From: Chitinophaga alhagiae
GTDB taxonomy: Bacteria; Bacteroidota; Bacteroidia; Chitinophagales; Chitinophagaceae
Assembly: GCF_003568665.1 (NCBI RefSeq)
Contig: NZ_QXMH01000002.1
Span: 558,001 to 622,000, forward strand
DNA: 64,000 nt
Direction: 5' to 3'
Shown: piece after piece, positions 57,895-64,000 of the stretch
How positions within the stretch are numbered: position 1 is the stretch's first letter
Layout of the letters: each line of letters begins with the position of its first letter
The notes under the pieces: generated by a model
The model's database searches: none
What the model saw: only the letters and a program-made list of their open reading frames with translations
What the model was told of the DNA's origin: nothing
Position numbers and translations under genes: made by a program

Positions 57895-58980
57895 ATGGAA
57901 CAGATCTTAGCAAAAACAAAATTCGCCGATCCGGCTTCAGACAAAAAGCCGCTGATCATTTCCGGGCCTTGCTCCGCAGAAACAGAAGAGCAGGTGCTGG
58001 CCACGGCGCTGGCGCTGTCTAAAACAGGTAAAGTGGATGTGCTGCGCGCAGGCATCTGGAAACCCCGCACCCGCCCCGGTTCTTTTGAAGGCATCGGTCC
58101 CAAGGGTTTGCCCTGGCTGCAGAAAGCCAAAGAGCTGACCGGTATGCCGGTGGCCGTGGAAGTGGCTACCGCCAAGCAGGTGGAAGATGCGCTGCACTTC
58201 GGCGTGGACATTCTCTGGATAGGCGCCCGCACCACGGTAAACCCGTTCTCCGTGCAGGACGTGGCGGATGCGCTGAAAGGCGTGAAAGTGCCCGTGCTCA
58301 TCAAGAACCCCATCAACCCTGACCTGGAACTGTGGATCGGCGCGGTAGAGCGTATCCAGAAAGCCGGTATCGAAAAGCTGGGCCTCATTCACCGCGGCTT
58401 CTCCAGCTACGGCAATACAGAATACAGGAACGCTCCCATGTGGCACCTGGCCATTGAGCTGAAACGCCGCCACCCCGAGCTGCCCATGATCTGCGACCCC
58501 AGCCACATCAGCGGCCGCCGCGATATTCTGCAGGCAGTAGCGCAGGAAGCCATTGACCTGGATTACGATGGCCTGATGCTGGAAACGCACGTAGACCCTG
58601 ACAATGCATGGAGCGATGCCAAACAGCAGATCACGCCTGAAAAATTCGGTGAGATGCTGGACAATATCACCTGGAGGCACGAGCGTACAGACCAGAAAGA
58701 ATTTAACACCGCCCTGGAAAAACTGCGTAACCAGATCAACGGTATTGATGATGAAATTCTGCTGCTGCTGGGCAACCGGATGAAAATTGCGGAAAAGATC
58801 GGCCTGTACAAGAAGGAGAACAACATCACCATCCTGCAGACCAACCGCTGGAACGAGATACTGGACCGCGGCATCCGCGCCGGCGAAAAGCTGGGCCTCA
58901 CCAAAGATTTCGTACTGAAATACTTTGATGCGGTACACCTGGAATCCATCAACCGCCAGAACAAAGTGATGAACGACTAA
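57895..58980 (+). CDS. Bifunctional DAHP synthase/chorismate mutase (type II CM fused at C-terminus)
   Basis: 361 residues. Residues about 15-262 are a class I-beta, KDO8P-synthase-like DAHP synthase (LIISGPCSAETEEQV, LRAGIWKPRTRPGSFEGIG, WIGARTTVNPFSVQDVA, LIHRGFSSYGNTEYRNAP, MICDPSHISGRRD). Residues about 275-361 are an AroQ-type chorismate mutase (LEKLRNQINGIDDEILLLLGNRMKIAEKIGLYKKENN, with the conserved Arg and Lys). The enzyme catalyses both the first committed step and the branch to prephenate; in related fused enzymes the mutase domain gives feedback control by prephenate or chorismate. This fusion order is typical of Bacteroidota. Confidence 0.95.
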   Translation: MEQILAKTKFADPASDKKPLIISGPCSAETEEQVLATALALSKTGKVDVLRAGIWKPRTRPGSFEGIGPKGLPWLQKAKELTGMPVAVEVATAKQVEDALHFGVDILWIGARTTVNPFSVQDVADALKGVKVPVLIKNPINPDLELWIGAVERIQKAGIEKLGLIHRGFSSYGNTEYRNAPMWHLAIELKRRHPELPMICDPSHISGRRDILQAVAQEAIDLDYDGLMLETHVDPDNAWSDAKQQITPEKFGEMLDNITWRHERTDQKEFNTALEKLRNQINGIDDEILLLLGNRMKIAEKIGLYKKENNITILQTNRWNEILDRGIRAGEKLGLTKDFVLKYFDAVHLESINRQNKVMND

Positions 58981-59003
58981 GCCCAATTTTTTCAGTATAA
59001 CAT

Positions 59004-60029
59004 ATGACAACGCAATCGCACCGCTTTCAACATTCCACCACAAAGTATTACCTCGGCGAAAGCCTGGCCAACCTGGCGGAATATGTGGATAAAGACCGTA
59101 CCATTCTGCTGCTGGACGAGAATGTAGACCATCACTACGCGGAGGTGCTGCCCGGCTGGAAAAAGCTGGTAGTGCCGGACGGGGAAGAGAACAAGACCAT
59201 GAACGTGGTGGAACAGATCATCAACGGCCTGATAGAACTGGAGGCAGACCGCAAAACCATGCTGGTAGGCATTGGCGGCGGCATGCTGACAGACATTACC
59301 GGCTTTGCGGCCAGCATTTACATGCGGGGCATCCCCTTCGGGTTTGTACCTTCCACGCTGCTGGCCCAGGTAGATGCTTCCATTGGCGGCAAGAACGGGG
59401 TGAGCCACGGCATGCACAAGAACATGCTGGGCACCATCAACCAGCCCGCCTTCATCCTGTTCGACTACAGCCTGCCGGCTACCATGCCCGAAACGGAATG
59501 GTGCAACGGCTTTGCAGAGATCATCAAATATGCCTGCATATATGATGCGGAGTTGTTTACCTACCTGGAAAACAACAAAGACAAGGCCCTGGAGCAGGAT
59601 GTAAGCGTACTGCAATACCTGGTGGAAAAATCGGTAGCGACCAAAACCAAATTTGTACTGGAAGATGAGTTCGAAAGCGGTGTACGCCGCTGGCTGAATT
59701 TTGGTCATACCCTCGGGCATGCGGTTGAAAAGCTGGAGAATATTGCACACGGCCAGGCGGTGGCCATCGGGATGGTAGCAGCTGCTAAGATCTCCGAAAA
59801 AATAACCAAGCTGCCATCCGAACAAACCAACCGGCTCATCCGTTTGATCAATGATTACCGCCTGCCGGTAACCATGCAGTCTGACAAGGATGAGGTGTTC
59901 AATATTTTCAGGCTGGACAAAAAGCGCGAGAAAGACCATATTCACTTTGTACTGCTGGAAGAGATCGGGAAGGCCACCACGCACCCGATCCCTCTTGACG
60001 AGCTGAAACAAATATTAAAAGAACTGTAA
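59004..60029 (+). CDS. aroB: 3-dehydroquinate synthase
   Basis: 341 residues. It cyclises DAHP to 3-dehydroquinate using NAD and a divalent metal. Motifs: LPDGEENKTMNVVEQI-type (VPDGEENKTMNVVEQI), GIGGGMLTDITGFAASIYMRGIPFGFVPSTLLAQVDASIGGKNGVSHG, EWCNGFAEIIKYA (metal Glu) and NFGHTLGHAVE...HGQAVAIGM (metal His residues). The GGKNGV form replaces the GGKTGV of many species, a variant seen in this phylum. Gap of 23 bp after the fused DAHP synthase. Confidence 0.96.
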   Translation: MTTQSHRFQHSTTKYYLGESLANLAEYVDKDRTILLLDENVDHHYAEVLPGWKKLVVPDGEENKTMNVVEQIINGLIELEADRKTMLVGIGGGMLTDITGFAASIYMRGIPFGFVPSTLLAQVDASIGGKNGVSHGMHKNMLGTINQPAFILFDYSLPATMPETEWCNGFAEIIKYACIYDAELFTYLENNKDKALEQDVSVLQYLVEKSVATKTKFVLEDEFESGVRRWLNFGHTLGHAVEKLENIAHGQAVAIGMVAAAKISEKITKLPSEQTNRLIRLINDYRLPVTMQSDKDEVFNIFRLDKKREKDHIHFVLLEEIGKATTHPIPLDELKQILKEL

Positions 60030-60038
60030 CAGTCAATT

Positions 60039-61313
60039 ATGAGAGTTTCCATTTCACCTTCAACCATCAAAGGCACCGTTACCGCCAACCCCTCCAAAAG
60101 CGCCATGCAGCGCGCGGTGGCAGCGGCTTTGCTGGCGAAAGGGAGGACCATCATACACAACCCGGGGCTGAGCAACGATTGCCTGGCCGCGCTGGAAGTA
60201 GCGGAACACCTGGGCGCCATGGTGAAACGGGTAGACGAGTCTATCCACATCACCGGCAAAGGCGTGCAGCCCTTCTATGACGAGATCAACTGCGGGGAGT
60301 CCGGCCTGGGCATCCGCATGTTTACGCCCATTGCCGCGCTGGCAGACATGGCCATCACCATTAACGGCCACGGCAGCCTGGTTACCCGGCCCATGCACTT
60401 TTTTGAGGAAGTGCTGCCGCAGCTGGGCGTACAGATCAAAAGCAGGGAAGGCAAGCTGCCGCTGGAAATCAAAGGGCCGCTGCAGGCCAACAACATTACC
60501 ATAGACGGTTCCCTTTCTTCCCAGTTCCTCACCGGCCTGCTGATGGCCTTCGGAGCGGTGGCAGACAAGGCGGCCATTACGGTAAAAGACCTGAAAAGCA
60601 AACCTTACATTGCCCTTACACTGCAGATCATGGAGCATTTTGGGGTAAAGGTGCGGCAGGAGAATTTTGAAGTGTTCCACTTTGACAGCAAACAGGCCTA
60701 CCAGCCGGTGGAGTATACCGTGGAAGGAGACTGGAGCGGCGCGGCATTTTTGCTGGTGGCCGCCGCGGTGGCCGGCAAGGCGGAAGTGCATCACCTCAAC
60801 ACGCAAAGCGCGCAATCAGACAAGGCCATTATGGAAGCGCTCGAAAAAGCAGGCGCGGAAATACTGCCCGGCGTGTTCACCATGATCATTGTCAAAAAAG
60901 AGCTGAAGCCGTTTGAAATGGACGCAACAGACTGCCCGGACCTGTTTCCCCCGCTGGTAGCGCTGGCGGCCAACTGCAACGGTATTACGCGCATCAAGGG
61001 CGTAAGCCGCCTGGCCCACAAGGAAAGCGACCGCGGCCTCACCCTGCAGCAGGAGTTCGGGAAAATGGGCATTCAAATAGACCTGGAAGGAGACATCATG
61101 CTGGTACACGGCGGCACCGGTATCAAAGGCGCTTCCGTACATTCGCATAACGACCACCGTATTGCCATGGCCTGCGCCGTAGCGGCCCTCACGGCCAGCG
61201 GCCCGGTAACAATAGACAATGCGGAGGCCATCGATAAATCCTACCCGGAATTTTATGACCATATTGCCGCGCTGGGCGCCGCAGTAACCAAAGAAGAAAA
61301 AGTACAATCATGA
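60039..61313 (+). CDS. aroA: 3-phosphoshikimate 1-carboxyvinyltransferase (EPSP synthase)
   Basis: 424 residues. It adds enolpyruvate to shikimate 3-phosphate. Motifs: NPSKSAMQRAVAAALLA (phosphate-binding Lys-Ser), NCGESGLGIRMFTPIAAL (in place of the usual GNAGTAMR segment; the Arg is retained), GSLSSQFLTGLLMA, DCPDLFPPLVALAANC and SHNDHRIAMACAVAAL. The GESGLGIRMF sequence differs from class I glyphosate-sensitive enzymes but appears normal for Bacteroidota. It begins 9 bp after aroB and overlaps aroC by 4 bp. Confidence 0.96.
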   Translation: MRVSISPSTIKGTVTANPSKSAMQRAVAAALLAKGRTIIHNPGLSNDCLAALEVAEHLGAMVKRVDESIHITGKGVQPFYDEINCGESGLGIRMFTPIAALADMAITINGHGSLVTRPMHFFEEVLPQLGVQIKSREGKLPLEIKGPLQANNITIDGSLSSQFLTGLLMAFGAVADKAAITVKDLKSKPYIALTLQIMEHFGVKVRQENFEVFHFDSKQAYQPVEYTVEGDWSGAAFLLVAAAVAGKAEVHHLNTQSAQSDKAIMEALEKAGAEILPGVFTMIIVKKELKPFEMDATDCPDLFPPLVALAANCNGITRIKGVSRLAHKESDRGLTLQQEFGKMGIQIDLEGDIMLVHGGTGIKGASVHSHNDHRIAMACAVAALTASGPVTIDNAEAIDKSYPEFYDHIAALGAAVTKEEKVQS

Positions 61314-62305
61314 ACAGTTTCGGAAGAATTTTCAGGGTAAATGTTTTTGGCGAGTCTCACGGAGAAAGTGTGGGCGTCAACATAGACGGGGTGCCGGCGG
61401 GTATTCCTTTAAAGCAGGAAGATTTTCTGCCGGACCTGGAGCGGCGCAAAGCCGGCGCCAAAGGTACCACGCCCCGCAAGGAGGAAGACCTGCCTTTCCT
61501 GAAATCCGGTGTGTTCAACGATCATACCACGGGCGCGCCCGTTACCATCCTGTTCGAGAACAACAACACCCGCAGCGCGGACTATGCCAAGCTGCGCGAG
61601 TTTCCCCGCCCCGGCCATGCGGATTTTGTGGCTACGCAGAAGTATGGCGGGTTTGAAGACTACCGCGGCGGCGGCCACTTCAGCGGGCGCCTCACCCTCA
61701 ACCTGGTAGCGGCCGGCGTTATTGCCAAAAAGATACTGGGTAGCAACATCCAGGTAAAGGCCGTGCTGAAAGAAGTAGGCGGCTACCCGGATGCGGAGCA
61801 GGGCCTGGAAGCGGCCATTGCCGCCAAAGATTCTGTGGGCGGTATTGTGGAATGTACGGTAGACGGGCTGCCCATTGGCCTTGGAGAGCCTTTCTTCGAT
61901 TCTGTGGAGTCCAGCCTGGCGCATGCCGTATTTGCCATTCCCGCCATCAAGGGCATTGAATTTGGCGCGGGCTTTGCCGCCGCTAAAATGAAAGGCCTGG
62001 AACATAACGACGCCATTATTGACAAGAGCGGTAAAACCGCTACCAACAATGCCGGCGGCGTGGTGGGCGGTATCACCAACGGCAACCCGCTGGTGTTCCG
62101 CATAGCGGTGAAGCCCACCTCCAGCACCCCCAAAGTGCAGGAAACGCTCAACGTTGTGAGCGGCCAGGTGGAAGAGTTTTCCGTAAAAGGCCGCCACGAT
62201 CTGTGTATTGCCCTGCGTGTGCCGGTAGTGCTGGAAGCCGTAACGGCCATGGTGCTGGCGGATTTTATGCTGCTGGAAATGCGCGCGCCGAGGGTGTGGA
62301 AGTAG
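61310..62305 (+). CDS. aroC: Chorismate synthase
   Basis: 331 residues, slightly short for the family (about 350-390) but with both ends intact. It makes chorismate from EPSP using reduced FMN. Motifs: FGESHGESVGVNIDGVPAG (with catalytic His), RPGHADFVATQKYG, DYRGGGHFSGRLTLNLVAAG, and the C-terminal GRHDLCIALRVPVVLEAV (second catalytic His and Arg). Last gene of the aromatic operon. Shikimate dehydrogenase, shikimate kinase and dehydroquinase genes are not in the window. Confidence 0.96.
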   Translation: MNSFGRIFRVNVFGESHGESVGVNIDGVPAGIPLKQEDFLPDLERRKAGAKGTTPRKEEDLPFLKSGVFNDHTTGAPVTILFENNNTRSADYAKLREFPRPGHADFVATQKYGGFEDYRGGGHFSGRLTLNLVAAGVIAKKILGSNIQVKAVLKEVGGYPDAEQGLEAAIAAKDSVGGIVECTVDGLPIGLGEPFFDSVESSLAHAVFAIPAIKGIEFGAGFAAAKMKGLEHNDAIIDKSGKTATNNAGGVVGGITNGNPLVFRIAVKPTSSTPKVQETLNVVSGQVEEFSVKGRHDLCIALRVPVVLEAVTAMVLADFMLLEMRAPRVWK

Positions 62306-62336
62306 GGAATAACGAACTGATGAAACGCAATAGCAG

Positions 62337-62367
62337 GCGGGCAGGAAATTACTTCCTGCCCGCTTTT
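62337..62367 (+). terminator. Intrinsic terminator of the aromatic operon
   Basis: Perfect 11-bp stem GCGGGCAGGAA/TTCCTGCCCGC (62337-62347 with 62353-62363), 5-base loop, then TTTTG, 31 bp after the aroC stop. Confidence 0.85.
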
Positions 62368-62405
62368 GTTGTAATAGATTTTTTTACCGCAACATGCATG
62401 AACGG

Positions 62406-62453
62406 AAAAAGGGCTGGCAAGAAAGTGTTCACATCTTTCTGCCAGCCCTTTTT
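62406..62453. terminator. Bidirectional terminator between aroC and the FKBP gene
   Basis: Perfect 13-bp stem AAAAAGGGCTGGC/GCCAGCCCTTTTT (62406-62418 with 62441-62453), with an inner AGAAAG/CTTTCT stem beyond a one-base bulge. T-rich on both strands; ends the minus-strand FKBP transcript and backs up the aroC terminator. Confidence 0.85.
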
Positions 62454-62471
62454 GTTTTCTATGATCTTCTT

Positions 62472-63197
62472 TTATTCCTTCACAGGCGGCGCCGGCGGTG
62501 CTTCCGCGGGAATAGCCGCTTCAATGTTCAGCAGTTCTATATCAAACACCAGCGCACTGTTGGGTTTGATCTTGGGGCCGGCGGACCTTTCGCCGTAGGC
62601 CAGTTGGGCGGGGATGAAGAGCTTCCACTTGCTGCCTACGGGCATCAGCAGCAGCGCCTCCGTCCAGCCGGGGATAACGCCCGTTACCGGCAGCGTCAGC
62701 GGCTCGCCGCGGTCAATGGAGCTGTCAAACGTAGTGCCGTCTATCAGCATGCCGTGGTAGTGTACCTTCACCTTGTCGTTCGTAGTAGGCTTGGGGCCTG
62801 TGCCGGCCTTGAGCACCTGGTATTGCAAACCGCTGGGCAATGTTACCACGCCTGCTTTCTTTTTATTGGCAGCCAGGTATTTTTCACCTTCCGCCTTGTT
62901 TTTGTTCAGGATGTAGTCCCTTACCAGCATGGTGCCCTGTTCCGCGGAAAGCATGGGCGCTTTGCCTTTGTAATGGTCTTCAATGGCTTTGAACAACAGT
63001 TTCAGGTTCAGGCTGTCAAGCCCCTGGCCTTTGAGCATCTGCCCCAGGTCGTTACCGATGGTGTAACTCACGGAGTCTAGTGTGCTGGCAAGCAAGGGTT
63101 TGGTGGCCGCCGCAGGTTTGGCGGCCGGTTTCTTCTGGCTGTAGGCCGCTTGTGCCGCCAGCATGCTTAGCGCGATAAACAGGCATTTTCTGGTCAT
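62472..63197 (-). CDS. FKBP-type peptidyl-prolyl cis-trans isomerase, exported
   Basis: 241 residues from ATG 63197, chosen because it opens a signal peptide (MTRKCLFIALSMLAAQAAYS); an upstream ATG at 63236 overlaps the preceding gene. A Lys/Ala/Pro linker is followed by an N-terminal helical dimerisation domain (about 50-130, VSYTIGNDLGQMLKGQGLD) and a C-terminal FKBP domain (about 140-230): VKVHYHGMLIDGTTFDSSIDRGEPLTLPVTGVIPGWTEALLLMPVGSKWKLFIPAQLAYG. This is the Mip/FkpA-like layout of periplasmic folding catalysts and chaperones. Confidence 0.93.
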   Translation of the reverse strand: MTRKCLFIALSMLAAQAAYSQKKPAAKPAAATKPLLASTLDSVSYTIGNDLGQMLKGQGLDSLNLKLLFKAIEDHYKGKAPMLSAEQGTMLVRDYILNKNKAEGEKYLAANKKKAGVVTLPSGLQYQVLKAGTGPKPTTNDKVKVHYHGMLIDGTTFDSSIDRGEPLTLPVTGVIPGWTEALLLMPVGSKWKLFIPAQLAYGERSAGPKIKPNSALVFDIELLNIEAAIPAEAPPAPPVKE

Positions 63198-63235
63198 ACC
63201 GGGTCTGTAAAATTTGAAACGCAATATAGGGCACA

Positions 63236-63937
63236 TTATTCAATCCTGCTCCATATTTCGCTGATAGGGTCGCCTTTTGAGCTTTTGCCGCTATGGTGCC
63301 ATTGTTTGCCGTCTACCTTGCCGTTAAAACCGAGGCTCATGCCTACGCGGCTGTTGTCGCGGCTGAAGAAGGTAATGGTTTCCGTGTATTGGCCGTTCTC
63401 AAAAGTATAGGTGCCGCCCCCTGTGCCAAAAAACTCTTTGGTCTCGGCGTTGATGGCCGCCCATTGAAAGCGGGTGCCGGAGAGTATCTTCAGGGTTTTG
63501 CGCGGGCCGGGGCGCATGGGGTCCATTTTGCCGTTGTTTTCCCGCGCGGTAATGCGCCAGGTGCCGGCAAGAGGAGCTTTGCCCTCATCTATGCGCTGCC
63601 ATACGGTGCTTTTGCCGGCGCAGTTCACGGTCAGCTGGCCGCCTTCCAGTTTGTAGGTGCAGGTATTGGTAGTGCCTACGTTCTCCTTGTCTGCCGTATT
63701 GAACTCAATCACTTCCGTAAGGTTGCCGCCGGAAGCGGTGAGGCGGCCGCCCAGGGTGCTCACGAACTGTTTGCCGGCCTGGTCAAACAGGGTCTGCATA
63801 AAATACCCGTCTTCAATAATGCGTACGGTTTGCGGTTCGCTGCCGGTGGGCGTTAATTGCCAGGCGCCTGTCAGCTCGCCCTGGGCAAAGGAAAGATGGG
63901 TAAGCAGCAGCAGTGCCGCCGAAAATAAGTGTTTCAT
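63236..63937 (-). CDS. Secreted protein with two lipocalin-like repeats, unknown function
   Basis: 233 residues with a signal peptide (MKHLFSAALLLLTHLSFA, cut before QG). The mature part has two related beta-rich halves, the first from GAWQLTP (about 24-115), the second from GTWRITARE (about 124-233), each ending in W-QRI or W-SRI (VWQRID and IWSRIE). This looks like an internal duplication of a lipocalin-like or DUF4488-like domain found in Bacteroidota secreted proteins. No active-site residues recognised. It is 38 bp upstream of the FKBP gene on the same strand and may be cotranscribed. Confidence 0.75.
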   Translation of the reverse strand: MKHLFSAALLLLTHLSFAQGELTGAWQLTPTGSEPQTVRIIEDGYFMQTLFDQAGKQFVSTLGGRLTASGGNLTEVIEFNTADKENVGTTNTCTYKLEGGQLTVNCAGKSTVWQRIDEGKAPLAGTWRITARENNGKMDPMRPGPRKTLKILSGTRFQWAAINAETKEFFGTGGGTYTFENGQYTETITFFSRDNSRVGMSLGFNGKVDGKQWHHSGKSSKGDPISEIWSRIE

Positions 63938-64000
63938 ATTGCGTACTTTTTAACGTGGTTAAAATCAATGCAGCACAGGCAGAACAATGCTGGATGGCCT

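Overview
The window looks like chromosomal DNA of a Bacteroidota member, most likely Chitinophagaceae (Chitinophaga-like). The evidence is two SusC/SusD outer-membrane pairs, a type IX secretion (CHU_C-type) sorting domain, a fused DAHP synthase/chorismate mutase, Bacteroidota-style promoters (TTG, 17-23 bases, TAnnTTTG), almost no Shine-Dalgarno sequences, and GC-rich coding DNA. No tRNA, rRNA, CRISPR array, insertion sequence or phage gene was seen.

Layout. 1-11.6 kb: the end of a LacI-type regulator, then two divergent SusC/SusD pairs around a 1.1-kb intergenic region. 11.9-24.1 kb: housekeeping and envelope genes: mutS, a SpoU methyltransferase, a UbiA prenyltransferase, ruvX, def, an ECF sigma/RskA-type anti-sigma pair, a secreted protein, a T9SS adhesin-like protein, rluD, lipB. 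24.2-31 kb: a minus-strand operon (GH29 fucosidase, GH20 hexosaminidase, PLP deaminase), divergent from a nucleotidyltransferase/sugar-kinase pair that probably salvages the released sugar. 31.2-39.1 kb: ilvE-ilvD-ilvB-ilvN-ilvC-ilvA. 39.2-40.1 kb: five 58-bp tandem repeats running into a higBA toxin-antitoxin pair. 40.2-51.3 kb: an FAD oxidoreductase, two fucosidases (GH95, GH29), a xylose operon (Na+ symporter, xylB, xylA), an aldose 1-epimerase and a CsbD-like protein. 51.4-54.3 kb: a secreted protein, an ECF sigma factor with an anti-sigma factor fused to a trypsin-like protease, and a tiny lipoprotein. 54.3-62.3 kb: the aromatic operon pheA-aminotransferase-tyrA-DAHPS/CM-aroB-aroA-aroC. 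62.4-64 kb: an FKBP isomerase and a secreted protein.

The most striking content is regulatory and sits in short ORFs between genes. The ilv cluster is preceded by a full promoter, a 38-codon leader peptide with a dense Val/Ile/Leu run, and an intrinsic terminator just before ilvE. The aromatic operon is preceded by two such units in series: leader peptides of 19 and 24 codons packed with Phe/Tyr (and one Trp), each with its own terminator. In all three, a short sequence at or just before the leader stop codon is complementary to the 5' side of the terminator hairpin, so terminator and antiterminator compete. This is the layout of ribosome-mediated transcription attenuation. A second theme is a set of housekeeping genes (mutS, SpoU methyltransferase, rluD, lipB and a secreted protein) whose -7 promoter box lies about 4-15 bases before the start codon, implying leaderless or nearly leaderless mRNAs.
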